A DNA stretch of 64,000 bases. It comes from Alitiscatomonas aceti (GTDB lineage: Bacteria; Bacillota; Clostridia; Lachnospirales; Lachnospiraceae). Within the stretch, counting starts at the first letter, position 1. Each line of letters opens with the position of its first letter. The notes under the pieces were generated by a model. The model did not search any database and was not told the DNA's origin. It saw only the letters and a program-made list of their open reading frames with translations. The position numbers and the translations under genes are program-made. The stretch spans positions 1 through 64,000 of the forward strand of contig NZ_JAOQJF010000007.1 in the NCBI RefSeq assembly GCF_025567195.1. The letters run 5' to 3'. Positions 22,801-31,937 of the stretch are shown piece after piece.

Positions 22801-23201
22801 TTATACTCTTTGCCATCTTTTCCAACTCGCTTCTCAACCGAACGAACATAGTCGCCCCATTTTACATCAATATTGATTGTTTTCGTAGAGGAAGCAATAT
22901 AGAAGCTTATGCCGATTGAAGTTGGCAACTTGAAGCTGGTGGTCATTATGGGTTCATTATCATCATCCTCGCCGGCGGTATAATCCTCAGAATCCCCATA
23001 AGCGATATCAGAATCCACCTCTTGCTCTCCAGCAGTGGAAGCTTCTTTTTCTTCGGTCTGAGAAGCAAGCATTCCGATGATATATGAGCTTTTGGGGTTT
23101 TCGTCCAATATTTCATTCTCGGATTGCGGCCCCATCAAATCAGTTCTGAGTGCATTGATAATCTTTTGCCGCACTTCTGAATACTTAAATCTATCAGGCA
23201 T
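19872..23201 (-). CDS. drmA: DrmA: helicase of DISARM
   Basis: 1109 residues. The helicase core has Walker A in LLYFPTGGGKTEAY (about 440-451), a DE-box in LIIQDELHLITGP (about 694), a zinc-finger-like insertion with CPFCGKPL, and the C-terminal motif QPKQNSEYIQATSRIGRAFPG. This order and the DELH box fit DrmA, the SF2 helicase that together with DrmB is the DISARM core (a DrmAB complex recognising DNA ends has been described). The first 400 residues are the family-specific N-terminal domain. It starts 3 bases after the Res-like gene, so it is firmly in the same operon. Confidence 0.92.
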   Translation of the reverse strand: MPDRFKYSEVRQKIINALRTDLMGPQSENEILDENPKSSYIIGMLASQTEEKEASTAGEQEVDSDIAYGDSEDYTAGEDDDNEPIMTTSFKLPTSIGISFYIASSTKTINIDVKWGDYVRSVEKRVGKDGKEYNHASYTRQPMSSTIVVDFDSFEKNTELRLQEDSNVIVHISRIPLKTGYSLVTAYVMNRRKNSENEVESMMFQVELKAYSENEDRVFFAENICRDVLAEDEFYFEQRPILGRGRNCAAIWDDAVEGRTFWVKSDFIPEYEFPGVSAALKGFDKFFFSMRFMSNTKNKAGIFERLNVLADSYGKWIHEKLISDDKMSNADFKEKIGDKVISHCSEALNRIREGIELIANDEVAFDAFCFMNRSMLLQRNIMSYSKKHGAGIECNFRDFVDPRKPDTDFGWRPFQIAFILMNLSGIVNPEHKDRDVVDLLYFPTGGGKTEAYLGLMAFVIANRRLRASDASEYNADGGVTAMLRYTLRLLTTQQRDRITKMVVAAELIRQKTYPKYGKEPISIGFWVGGGVTPNKFDELVEKADKPGEARRKRNLLYKQLLTCPFCGKPLTEDEFYIDPDRKSVAIYCADRNCMFYKYKQDRIRIPVYLVDEEIYAKCPTIILSTVDKFARLPWDVKTNALFGRVDRVCSRDGYVAIGEEHKRHNRTQELPASTLTPIRPFLPPELIIQDELHLITGPLGTVYGAYETIIEDMCTYGDKRIKPKYVVSTATIKNASEQTRCLYARQSTAQFPPNGFEIGDSFFINEISTKDDPFRKYVGVCAPGQSVKTTLLRMYAIILQTSYQLAQQDEYKNVIDPYYSLVGYYNSIRELGGAVRLLQDDIPKRIYRIKTKYNMDKVRYLNKKVEITSRMSSYEIPNKLRQLEATCDSKDCLDTAVATNMIAVGMDVDRLGLMVVTGQPKQNSEYIQATSRIGRAFPGLVFTLYNPYRPRDLSHYENFTGYHSQLYRFVEGTTATPFSARARDRVMHALIISAIRLKYPEMASNERAADIAALSDIQMSEIKALILDRLNIVKPEVRLDAENEIDQFIDWWKMLAAQGKPLRYYVYGTDKYNRLMNYYGQSCKDTEKATLSSMREVENAANMFYYTEE

Positions 23202-23204
23202 TTT

Positions 23205-25862
23205 TTATCCCTCCTCGACCCTATGAGCTGTACCCAAAGTGTACTTGCAGGTGTTACCAAGTTTAATGTTGTCATCAGAAATCAAACGATACTCCCACAC
23301 TTTGTGGTCCGGATCAGCCGTAGACGCAAAGTGGCACCATTTGATTCCTTCGCGAGCTTTCGCAACCACATCATCTGCCGTCACTTCGTTAGAAGCCTTT
23401 ACCTCTACCATAAATTTACCGCTCGTTGTTTCTACTAAGAAGTCAGGATTGTACTGTTGACCAGCTTGCCAGAAAAGTCCCAACTGATTCAACGGCGGTT
23501 TAATCCAGCGGATTACATCTGGATCTTCTTCAAGAATGATAGAAAACAAGCGTTCAGTATCACTGTCAAAAGCATTTTCTGTGTAGTAGGCTTTTTTGTA
23601 CCCTGTGAACAAATATTTCTTGATGTTCGACTTATCGGTAAACGGCTTGTCAAAACGAACACGACCATCCTTTTTAACATTCTTGACAAACTTGCGGAAC
23701 AGAATCAAGTCCTTCTGAACAATATGAATGTCCTCCGTCTTCCGTTCTGTGTGTTCAAAAATCTGTTTTCTAATATCCGATACAATCAAAGAGGCATAAC
23801 GACGAACGATTTTCCGTTTATCCTCTTCATCGCCTTCAATTTGAGCAAGATACTGCTCTACCACATCAATGATAAAATCCGCATCTTCATAGGACAGTTC
23901 GCTAATAGAGTCAAGAAGCATACAAGCCAGTGTATTCAGAGCATCATCAACTTCCAGAATCTGCGCGTCAACAGCAGTCAGAAGTTGCTGATTTATAGCA
24001 TCAAATCTTTCGATTTTTGCCATAGCAACCTCAAAATCCGGTATTGTTCTCTTGACTACAAACCGCTTGAATTTCACTTCAGATGTCGTCTGAACCAAGA
24101 TTTTCGGAACAGAGATTGCTTTACCAGAGTACTCTTTAATTTTCTGAACAAACTCATCCTTTGAAAGGGGCTTCTTTCCTTTGCTGATAGTTGAGGTTGT
24201 TTCCAGTGTCTCCGATGTTTCGTCATTCTTTTTATCAGGTTCACCAGTCTCCACATCGAAAAGCTGATCCAATGTCATCTGTTCATTTCCGTAAGAATCT
24301 GATTCTTTCTTCTTTGTAGCTCCAAATGCCTTCAGATAAGCCGCATACAGTTCCTTCTGTGTTTGAGTGTTGGTGTTGATTTCTGCGAAGGATTTTACAC
24401 CTGCATCGGTTACAGCAAAATCGAAAATACTCAGCTGACCATCATCAACAGGACTGTTAATATCTACGGTATCCGAAGGCTCGACCACTGTTTTATCCAA
24501 GTCACGATATTTAAAAATGTCACTGTTTTTAATTTCATCAACCAACTCTCGGTAATGATCATGAGCAACAATGTCAAGGGTATCTATATCCTCATTACCC
24601 GTAGCACGCCCAAATGGCAGACGAAGTCCTCTTCCGATAGTTTGCATCGCTAAGATGTCACTCTTTGCTGCATTTAAAGGAATAATGGTAAAAAGGTTGT
24701 TAACGTCCCAACCTTCTTTCAACTTATAGACATGCAGGACAATCTCAACAGGATTTTGTGCGTTTTCAATCGAAAGCAGCAGTCGAATATTTTCCTCTGA
24801 TTCATCACCCTTCATATTGGAATGAATCTCAATAACTTTCCCTTTATATTTACCGCCCAAGAAGCTATCACTATCAATCAATGCCCTAACTTCTTTAGCA
24901 TGGTTTGTGTCACGGCAAGCAATCAAAACGATGGGTTTTACATACGGTAGTGCATTATCACCGCAGAACTGTCGAATGACACCTTTACGATGTTCATGAA
25001 GCGTCAAACCATCACGAATTTTCATCTCCTCGATGTCCTCGGAACTATAACCCGCCATGTTGGATCTTCCCATCACAACAGGCGTTTTCAGATAACCCTC
25101 TACTGCGCCTCTGGCAAGATCATAAGCATAGATTACATTATTGGCTGACTTTGGTGTTGCAGTAAATTCCAAGCCAAGCACCGGCTTCAAAAAGTTTATT
25201 GCCTTCATGGAAGCGGGCGCATAGTAACGGTGTGCTTCATCCATACAGATTACCAAGTCATCAAAGCTGGACAGTACTTCAGCAAAGGACATCCCAAGGG
25301 TTTCCTTGAATTTATGGAAATTAAACTGGGAGTCCGTTTTACTATTAAATATCTTCCCGATATTAAAGATGAACAGCTCAATCTCAGAGCTTTTTTCAAA
25401 CTGAAGACTCATCTGCTCATATCTAACTGGATATGAATCATAATTCTCGCCGTCATAAACCTTGGGTCTCCCCATTTCTGCCTCTAATCCCTTGAAAATA
25501 TACTTAGGGTGATTGGGGTTCGACTCTTTCCTCAGTTTTTCATAGATCGTATTTCCGGGTGCCAAAATAAAGAAATGACGATACCCCTTGGTCTTATAGA
25601 GGTAATACATGCAAGCACCCATCAGACGAGTCTTTCCAATACCCGTTGCCATGGCATAGCAGAAAGATGGGAAATCAAATTTATCATCAACCCTTATTTT
25701 CCGATGCTTCTCACAATATTCCGTTGCTACAGCTTCAATCGCTGTCTTGCTGTCCTTCTTATAATCGCAGTGAGTACTGATTACATCAAGATAGGAAAGC
25801 GCTTCCTGCTGGGGTTTACGCAGACTCATGGCGTATCCTATTTTTGTTACAATATCAGCCAT
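23205..25862 (-). CDS. Type III restriction (Res)-like helicase-nuclease inside the DISARM operon
   Basis: 885 residues. Walker A is MATGIGKTRL (about 71-80), the DEAH box is ICMDEAHRYY, motif III LEFTATP, and motif VI TIGRGLRLP. The C-terminus carries a PD-(D/E)xK nuclease: P-D at about 806-807 (YNPDFLVE) and E-x-K at 820-822 (FMVEVKAS). This is the layout of type III Res subunits, which translocate on DNA with Mod and cut. It begins directly after the Mod-like stop with no gap and ends 3 bases before drmA. The acidic, low-complexity stretch at about 465-560 is a linker. A Res-like gene is not part of the two described DISARM classes. Confidence 0.85.
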   Translation of the reverse strand: MADIVTKIGYAMSLRKPQQEALSYLDVISTHCDYKKDSKTAIEAVATEYCEKHRKIRVDDKFDFPSFCYAMATGIGKTRLMGACMYYLYKTKGYRHFFILAPGNTIYEKLRKESNPNHPKYIFKGLEAEMGRPKVYDGENYDSYPVRYEQMSLQFEKSSEIELFIFNIGKIFNSKTDSQFNFHKFKETLGMSFAEVLSSFDDLVICMDEAHRYYAPASMKAINFLKPVLGLEFTATPKSANNVIYAYDLARGAVEGYLKTPVVMGRSNMAGYSSEDIEEMKIRDGLTLHEHRKGVIRQFCGDNALPYVKPIVLIACRDTNHAKEVRALIDSDSFLGGKYKGKVIEIHSNMKGDESEENIRLLLSIENAQNPVEIVLHVYKLKEGWDVNNLFTIIPLNAAKSDILAMQTIGRGLRLPFGRATGNEDIDTLDIVAHDHYRELVDEIKNSDIFKYRDLDKTVVEPSDTVDINSPVDDGQLSIFDFAVTDAGVKSFAEINTNTQTQKELYAAYLKAFGATKKKESDSYGNEQMTLDQLFDVETGEPDKKNDETSETLETTSTISKGKKPLSKDEFVQKIKEYSGKAISVPKILVQTTSEVKFKRFVVKRTIPDFEVAMAKIERFDAINQQLLTAVDAQILEVDDALNTLACMLLDSISELSYEDADFIIDVVEQYLAQIEGDEEDKRKIVRRYASLIVSDIRKQIFEHTERKTEDIHIVQKDLILFRKFVKNVKKDGRVRFDKPFTDKSNIKKYLFTGYKKAYYTENAFDSDTERLFSIILEEDPDVIRWIKPPLNQLGLFWQAGQQYNPDFLVETTSGKFMVEVKASNEVTADDVVAKAREGIKWCHFASTADPDHKVWEYRLISDDNIKLGNTCKYTLGTAHRVEEG

Positions 25863-27542
25863 TTATCGCACCTCACTTTCAAATGTACACTTGTCCAGTA
25901 AATCTTTCGGAATACGCTTAACTTCAATGTTATCCGGCAATCTCAAATCAGACTGCACCTTTGTACTATATATCAACAGCGACTGATTCTCTCCGAGGGT
26001 CGTTGCAATAGAGCGAATATACTCACCGTTCACAAATTCTTTCGTGATGTGGATGAAACGGTTTTCAGACGAATATCCGTGATATACACCATCCGGCTTG
26101 TATTTGAAGCCCTCAATCTTGCAAATAGCTTCACATAACATATCAAAGGTGTACTCCGGGTTAATCTGGTAAATCGGCAAGCGCTCGTTCTTAATTAGCA
26201 GGCTTGGCGCAAGTTCATAAAATTTATATCCGCCTCCGCCTTTCCATTCAACTTCTTTAGATATTCCTCCTTGCTCGCCTTCAATTACATTATCCAATCT
26301 CACTTTGCAATGAGTATATGCTTGTTCACCCATTTCAATTCCAATCCATTTGCGACCTAACTTATGAGCAGTAGCGGCAGTTGTTCCCGAACCCAAAAAA
26401 CTGTCTAAAACCAAATCGCCTTCATCAGTTGCCATTTCAATCACTTGTTTCAAAAGACTTTCCGGTTTTTTTCCATTAGGAAACAAGACTGAACCTTCTT
26501 TTGTAACATTAATCCAACTGAATCCATCCCAATAAGTTCCCACTCTCTCTTTCTTATATATTTTCTTTTTTATCCATTCAGCCGTATCTTTCAACCAAAT
26601 AACTAATACTTTTTGCTTTCCCATCAACAGCAGTTCAGTCTCTTTGCCTTTATTTTTTCCAGTCTTGGGAACATATACTGCTTTATACATATTGTTTTCG
26701 CTGTCAGTAGCATCCCAAATTCTCGTTCTGATAGAGGTTTGTGCATTCGTGGTTGTCATTATCCTTTCAAAGTATTTACTATACACTTCTGCCTCTGTGA
26801 TACCTTCTAATTGCGCTACTTGTTTAACGCTTTTTATTTCATAGTCATTGACCTTATATATAGTAATATCGTCTCCTGCACCATCCTTAATGGTTTTGTA
26901 GAACTCAAATCCTTCGCATCTATACAAAACTGAAGTATATTTATAGCTTTTTCCAGCTTCTTTCATATTTTCGATGTATTTCATCAATTCCGTTCGTTTG
27001 TATATTGGTTTAAAGCCCGGAAAAGCATCCATATTTTTGCAGTATATCAGTATATACTCGATATTCTTCTTTAATTTTTTGTCTTCACCACCGCCTGATG
27101 CACCTGCGCTAACTTTTGCATTTACAGAAACCATATTCAAGAAATTTCTTCGTCCAAAAATTTCATCACATAGCACTCTTAAATAAGCCTGCTCATTGTC
27201 ATCAATTTGAACAAAAATAGTACCATCATCTTTCAATAATGTCCTCAAACACTTAAGCCTTTCATTCATCATGCTCAACCACTTAGAGTGTTCTACTCCA
27301 TCATCATAATGTTCAAATGCGGTCCCCGTATTATATGGGGGATCAATATAAATACATTTCACTGTTCCTGCAAAAGCTTGTTCAAGTGCTTTTAAAGCCA
27401 GCAAATTATCTCCATGAATAAGCATATTACCGTCGCTTGTACCCATTGACTTGTCTTTGATTTCCATTAAAATACGAGGTTCCAAATTGCACTCCTTGGA
27501 CTTATCCGTCCAAGTTAATTCCAGTTTTCCCTTATGTTCCAT
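25863..27542 (-). CDS. Type III Mod-like N6-adenine (or N4-cytosine) DNA methyltransferase
   Basis: 559 residues. The catalytic motif DPPYNTG is at 67-73 and the S-adenosylmethionine motif DSFLGSGTTAATAHKLGR comes later (about 380-397): the beta-class order of type III Mod proteins. The HGDNLLALKAL element precedes the DPPY. The middle and C-terminal regions would hold the target-recognition domain. With the Res-like gene that starts at its stop codon it forms a Mod/Res pair; equally it could play the DrmMI role (adenine methylation protecting self) for DISARM. ATG at 27542 has AAGGAG eight bases upstream. No truncation is seen. Confidence 0.85.
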   Translation of the reverse strand: MEHKGKLELTWTDKSKECNLEPRILMEIKDKSMGTSDGNMLIHGDNLLALKALEQAFAGTVKCIYIDPPYNTGTAFEHYDDGVEHSKWLSMMNERLKCLRTLLKDDGTIFVQIDDNEQAYLRVLCDEIFGRRNFLNMVSVNAKVSAGASGGGEDKKLKKNIEYILIYCKNMDAFPGFKPIYKRTELMKYIENMKEAGKSYKYTSVLYRCEGFEFYKTIKDGAGDDITIYKVNDYEIKSVKQVAQLEGITEAEVYSKYFERIMTTTNAQTSIRTRIWDATDSENNMYKAVYVPKTGKNKGKETELLLMGKQKVLVIWLKDTAEWIKKKIYKKERVGTYWDGFSWINVTKEGSVLFPNGKKPESLLKQVIEMATDEGDLVLDSFLGSGTTAATAHKLGRKWIGIEMGEQAYTHCKVRLDNVIEGEQGGISKEVEWKGGGGYKFYELAPSLLIKNERLPIYQINPEYTFDMLCEAICKIEGFKYKPDGVYHGYSSENRFIHITKEFVNGEYIRSIATTLGENQSLLIYSTKVQSDLRLPDNIEVKRIPKDLLDKCTFESEVR

Positions 27543-27561
27543 TCCTGTGTCTCCTTATCTG

Positions 27562-30183
27562 TTAGAACTTTAGCACGACATTAACAAGCAAAATCGGCTG
27601 TATGTCAAATTGCTGGTTAAACTCAGCAATTTCTCTTTCGGCCTCTTCTTGGATGGAAGAGACTTTCTGATGGAATGATGTTTGAACCTTCTGAAGTTGT
27701 TTTTTCTTTTCATCAACTTTTTTGCGAATATCAACCTTCTCCAAAAAATCCTTTGCGGCAGTCGCCTCAGCAGACAACTCATCAATTTCTGCATTCATCT
27801 CCGCGATCTGGATGTTCAACTGTTCTCTTTGAATATCAGCCCAGTTTTCCACCTTGCGTTTGTTATAGTCCATCACCGGCTTAGATGATGCCTGATACTT
27901 AGATAACATTTCTTGAACCAGTGTGTCATAAATATTCCTGTATGAAGCCAACTCTTCATCAGTAGGTTTGAAATATCTGACATCATCATCATTCACATTT
28001 TCAAGTGCCTGAACAATATCGTTTTCCGTAAAATCAATATACCGACCTTGTTCATCACAGAGAAGAAGAACAGGGAAAAGCATCTCATTGTTAGAATTAC
28101 AAAATGCACCAACAAACAATGTCCCGTGTGAACCGAAGGTTCTTTCACCCCAGTTATCGATTTTCCAGTAGTTCAGATTACCTTCGACATCCGGTTCTGC
28201 TACTTGAGTCCAAAAATCGACTTGTTGCAAATACTGATCAATATCGTTTTTTGTCTTTTCCAAAGCGGCACCCTTCGCTGCATCGCTTTCTGTCATCAAA
28301 ATAGAACGGAGTTGAACAGCTTTCTTGTTGCGTTTTGCGTCAAGCTGTCTATCCAATCTGTCAAATGCTTTTTTGAATTCCGCCCTTGTTCCACAATTCT
28401 GATAAATTTCAAGAATTGTTTTTTCAAAACTTGTTCCCGATTCCAATGCACCAAGAGCAATATCGGAAGCTCCAAATACGCCATCAAATAGTTCAAACTT
28501 CTTGGATAGAATTTCATAAACCCGGCGATCTGCTTCGTTGCCTGTGTTTAAAAGGTTGATAGCAACAACATCATATTTCTGCCCGTAACGATGGCAACGG
28601 CCAATCCTCTGCTCAATTTTCTGCGGGTTCCAGGGGAGATCGTAGTTAATAACAGTATTACAAAACTGTAAGTTCAAACCTTCCGAACCGGCATCTGTTA
28701 CGATGAGAATTTTGGAGTGTTCCTTGAAGTAATCGACAATGGCATGCTTATATTCAACACTACGGCCATAGTTTGTCTTGCCAAAATTCTTAACCTGCCA
28801 TGCACGGTATATTTCTTTTGTCATAGCATCATTAAAGTCGCCATTAAACAACAGAATATCATCTTCCTCGAATCCGTCTTTACGCAATTCAGAGGCAATG
28901 TATTTTTGAGTTCGCTTTGATTCCGTAAATACAACAACCTTTTGCGGAATATTCTGCTTTTCTTGATATTCAAAAGCCGTATGAATTGCAGTTTTTAAAG
29001 CTTTAACCTTTGCGTTGCTTTGAATACGGCTTGCTGTCTCGATGATTGCATCAACCTCGTCTATTTCCGCCTGGATCTGTTGTTTCTGGAAGAGAGTATC
29101 CTCGTCATCTATTTCCTCAAAACCGGATTCATCAATTTCGTCCTCAACAAAATTCCAGAATAGATCGAACCCATCTTGGGCGTTAGCTGACTTTGTACCC
29201 TCATATAACTTTTGAAGTCTATTCTTCAATACCTCAAAAGTTTCAATCAGAGCATAGCTCGATGATGCAAGTAACTTGCGGATAACCAATACAATAAGAC
29301 CTTTATTCGCATTAGGGATTGAGTACAGTACATCTTTTTTTAGAAAGTTATTTACCCTCATATACAGTTCAACTTCGTCGGGCGAAAGAACGAAGTCAAT
29401 CGTTCTACATTCCCTCTTTTTGAAATCCATATATTTTCCAACATCCCGTCGAAGTGTTCGATATAGAACCGGTATCAGTTCTCTTTTTAATTCTGTATAA
29501 TCTTGTCCCTCAATAAATCTTTTGTTAAAGACCTTCTCGCTTCCAAAAATCCGAGGATCAATAAAGGAAATCAGCCCATGAAGATCCGAAAGAGAATTTT
29601 GCAACGGCGTAGCTGTAAGCAATATTTTGGGAATGCCTTTAGAAAGCTCATACAGTCGTTTTGCTCGTTTCGTTCCGTGAAATACATTGCGTAGGTTATG
29701 AGCCTCATCAATGATAATAAAATCCCACTTAACATTAGAAAATCGTTGCATCAGTTTTGATGAATAGTCATAGGAAGTAATAACAATCCTAACCTCATCT
29801 CTATTTTCCAAACAAGCCTTCCAAAAACTCAAATTGCTCTCCACGGTAAGACGATCTAAGATTGATGCCTGGAGATTGAATTTCTCTTCGAGTTCAACTT
29901 CCCACTGTTTACGAAGGGTTGCTGGAAGTGCAATCAAAACATGTTTTGCTCCTGAATCCAAAACATACTTAAGTGTAAGACCCGCTTCTATGGTTTTTCC
30001 GAGGCCAACTTCATCAGCAAGGACAATACCTCCTGTTTTTAAAGCTTGAATTGCAGCGCAAAATGCATTGATCTGGTGAGGGTTGATCTCAATGTTCGCG
30101 TTCAACAAACATCGAAACGGAGACTCCTCCAATTCTGCTTTTTTGAATCTTCCATATTGTTCTAAAAGCAAATTTCCTCCCAT
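27562..30183 (-). CDS. drmD: DrmD-like SNF2/HepA-type helicase
   Basis: 873 residues. Walker A VLADEVGLGKTIEAG lies near residue 57, the DEAH box in FIIIDEAHNLRN near 165, motif III LLTATPLQN, and the C-terminal helicase signature is DAGSEGLNLQFCNTVIN followed by QRIGRCHRYGQ. It belongs to the SNF2-like helicases that define class 1 DISARM (DrmD). The C-terminal 200 residues contain a long charged coiled coil. The first ATG is at 30183, after an AGGGGTGA site; a GTG at 30192 overlaps the methylase stop. It lies between the cytosine methylase and the Mod-like gene. Confidence 0.82.
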   Translation of the reverse strand: MGGNLLLEQYGRFKKAELEESPFRCLLNANIEINPHQINAFCAAIQALKTGGIVLADEVGLGKTIEAGLTLKYVLDSGAKHVLIALPATLRKQWEVELEEKFNLQASILDRLTVESNLSFWKACLENRDEVRIVITSYDYSSKLMQRFSNVKWDFIIIDEAHNLRNVFHGTKRAKRLYELSKGIPKILLTATPLQNSLSDLHGLISFIDPRIFGSEKVFNKRFIEGQDYTELKRELIPVLYRTLRRDVGKYMDFKKRECRTIDFVLSPDEVELYMRVNNFLKKDVLYSIPNANKGLIVLVIRKLLASSSYALIETFEVLKNRLQKLYEGTKSANAQDGFDLFWNFVEDEIDESGFEEIDDEDTLFQKQQIQAEIDEVDAIIETASRIQSNAKVKALKTAIHTAFEYQEKQNIPQKVVVFTESKRTQKYIASELRKDGFEEDDILLFNGDFNDAMTKEIYRAWQVKNFGKTNYGRSVEYKHAIVDYFKEHSKILIVTDAGSEGLNLQFCNTVINYDLPWNPQKIEQRIGRCHRYGQKYDVVAINLLNTGNEADRRVYEILSKKFELFDGVFGASDIALGALESGTSFEKTILEIYQNCGTRAEFKKAFDRLDRQLDAKRNKKAVQLRSILMTESDAAKGAALEKTKNDIDQYLQQVDFWTQVAEPDVEGNLNYWKIDNWGERTFGSHGTLFVGAFCNSNNEMLFPVLLLCDEQGRYIDFTENDIVQALENVNDDDVRYFKPTDEELASYRNIYDTLVQEMLSKYQASSKPVMDYNKRKVENWADIQREQLNIQIAEMNAEIDELSAEATAAKDFLEKVDIRKKVDEKKKQLQKVQTSFHQKVSSIQEEAEREIAEFNQQFDIQPILLVNVVLKF

Positions 30184-30188
30184 CGCAA

Positions 30189-31469
30189 TCACCCCTGTCT
30201 GTGTTCTAATTGTTCAGCTATACCCAACGCTATTCCTTTTGCCATAAGAGGAGGCACAGCATTACCAACTTGAACAAATTGTGCTGTTCTTGGTCCTTCA
30301 AAATAATAGCTATCAGGGAACGACTGAATACGAGCTGCTTCACGCACAGTAATGGAACGGTGCTGTTCTATATCGGGATGAATAAAATAGTGTCCATCCT
30401 TTGAAAGGTGTGCAAGTACCGTATGACAGCAAGACTCATCTCCCTCAACTACCTTAAAGCGATCCACAAAAGAATGTCTATTTTTGTGCGTTTTCAATTC
30501 CTCAGGTAAGTCGTTATAATTAAGGCGCTTGTGTCCATCATTCCATAGCTCTATTGCTCGTTTGTATATTTCAATATCCCGTTCTTTATTAGGACGACTC
30601 TTATGAAGCGTGAGGACATCATCCACTGTTCTAACTTCTGTCTCAGATACACACTTGCTCCATGTTTTAGTTCTGTATTCGGATGACCCAAGACCTGGCT
30701 TTAATTTAGGAAGGTCGGACAGCAAATCATTCACAGTAAATGGGCTTTCCTTTTTCAAAAACTCCGGATATGCCATCCCGCTGTTTTTTAACCAGCCAAC
30801 AATTATCATTCTTCGGCGATTCTGCAAAACTCCAAAGCTCTTAGAATTTTGCTCATGCCACTCTATCTCATAACCAACTCGCCGAAGATATTTTTTCAAA
30901 TTTTTAAAGGTTGTCCCCTCATTTGCAGATGAAATACCCATCACATTTTCAAAAACAAACATTCGAGGCTGATAGCGTTTCAAAACTCTCGCATACAATT
31001 TATAAAGCTCATTTCTTGGATCTTCAGACATTGGATGATCCATGTGACTACTCTGGGCACGTCCAACAAGTGAGTATGCTTGACAAGGTGGTCCTCCTAT
31101 TACTACATCTACGCTTTGCATATTGCGAAGTTTCATAATCCCATCTATTGTCTTAAAAATTCCAGGAAGCGTATCATTCGACATTGTTTCACAGATTACT
31201 GTTTTTGTTATTCGATTAGGTATCTTTTCCAAAAAAGCGTCGCGTGTTATTTCCCCACGTAAATACTGATAATAAATATCTAACTGTTTAACTTGCTTCA
31301 AATAATAATAAGCACTTCTTGTAACTAATGTTTGCGCTGCGAACGAATTCATTTCTACATGAGCAATAGGATTAAACCCTGCTTGAATAAAGCCTTCAGA
31401 AAGCCCACCGGCTCCCGCAAACAAATCTATAAAATTATACTTGCCCTCGGCGGGGATTCTATTCGGCAT
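30189..31469 (-). CDS. DNA (cytosine-5) methyltransferase, DrmMII-like
   Basis: 426 residues with the ordered C5-methylase motifs: FAGAGGLS (motif I, 17-24), GGPPCQAYS with the catalytic Cys at 129 (IV), VFENVMG (VI), QNRRRMIIVG (VIII), REAARIQSFPD (IX) and QVGNAVPP (X). The target-recognition domain lies between VIII and IX. In class 2 DISARM a 5mC methylase (DrmMII) marks self DNA; here it sits at the head of the operon beside a DrmD-like helicase, a class 1 feature. ATG follows AGGAG. Complete. Confidence 0.9.
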   Translation of the reverse strand: MPNRIPAEGKYNFIDLFAGAGGLSEGFIQAGFNPIAHVEMNSFAAQTLVTRSAYYYLKQVKQLDIYYQYLRGEITRDAFLEKIPNRITKTVICETMSNDTLPGIFKTIDGIMKLRNMQSVDVVIGGPPCQAYSLVGRAQSSHMDHPMSEDPRNELYKLYARVLKRYQPRMFVFENVMGISSANEGTTFKNLKKYLRRVGYEIEWHEQNSKSFGVLQNRRRMIIVGWLKNSGMAYPEFLKKESPFTVNDLLSDLPKLKPGLGSSEYRTKTWSKCVSETEVRTVDDVLTLHKSRPNKERDIEIYKRAIELWNDGHKRLNYNDLPEELKTHKNRHSFVDRFKVVEGDESCCHTVLAHLSKDGHYFIHPDIEQHRSITVREAARIQSFPDSYYFEGPRTAQFVQVGNAVPPLMAKGIALGIAEQLEHRQG

Positions 31470-31489
31470 AATGATTCTCCTACTCCATT

Positions 31490-31717
31490 TTATTTTTCTT
31501 GTTCAAAGGTAAGCCAACTACTTTCAATCGGTTCATAGTCGACATTATGCATTTCACAAAATTCCTTTATTTGTCGCATTGTAGAGATGTTAGGTTTGCT
31601 TCTTCCGGTTTCCCATCGACTCACGGTTGTTAAATTGACACTAAGTTCTTTCGCAAATGCCTCTTGTGAAAAAAACAGGCGTTGCCTTGTTCGCTTTATA
31701 GTCTCTGCAAATGTCAT
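31490..31717 (-). CDS. XRE-type regulator at the head of the DISARM operon
   Basis: 75 residues, essentially a single helix-turn-helix: ETIKRTRQRLFFSQEAFAKELSVNLTTVSRWETGRSKP followed by a dimer helix. It is 20 bases upstream of the cytosine methylase and directly behind the operon promoter (31761-31789), so it probably controls the operon, for example to let methylation precede restriction when the ICE enters a new cell, as C-proteins do for R-M systems. That role is inferred from position only. AAGGAG lies nine bases before ATG. Confidence 0.8.
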   Translation of the reverse strand: MTFAETIKRTRQRLFFSQEAFAKELSVNLTTVSRWETGRSKPNISTMRQIKEFCEMHNVDYEPIESSWLTFEQEK

Positions 31718-31760
31718 ATTGGTCGTCTCCTTGTATCTAAATGCACATATCTACCGCATT

Positions 31761-31789
31761 ATTTTAGCATCAATTAGGCGTTTGGTCAA
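31761..31789 (-). promoter_or_regulatory. Promoter of the DISARM operon
   Basis: TTGACC (31784-31789) and TAAAAT (31761-31766) with a 17-base spacer on the minus strand, 44 bases before the XRE start codon. It is the only clear promoter for all eight genes down to 17472. Confidence 0.7.
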
Positions 31790-31806
31790 TGAGTCAAACT
31801 CTTCTG

Positions 31807-31863
31807 CAAGCAGGGCTTTCGTGACACGAAAGCGATTTTCTGCTTGTTGGGGAAACTCCCCAA
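31807..31863. other. Cluster of nested hairpins, candidate origin of transfer
   Basis: CAAGCA (31807-31812) pairs with TGCTTG (31841-31846) around GCTTTCG/CGAAAGC (31815-31821 with 31827-31833); directly after comes TTGGGGA/TCCCCAA (31847-31853 with 31857-31863). The cluster lies just beyond the relaxase terminator and beside the DISARM promoter. oriT sites are typically such inverted repeats near the relaxase gene, but no nick site can be named from sequence alone. Confidence 0.35.
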
Positions 31864-31937
31864 TCCCCATAGAACGCTGCCTGCGGCATCGGGCTGCGCA
31901 TCCGTTCCGGATGCTTCAACGGCAGTTCCTGCCAAAG

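Noticed and set aside
30189..31469. Cytos-5 methylase as an orphan or simple type II system
   Set aside because: It is embedded in one tightly packed operon with DrmA-D-like genes and has no partner endonuclease of its own.
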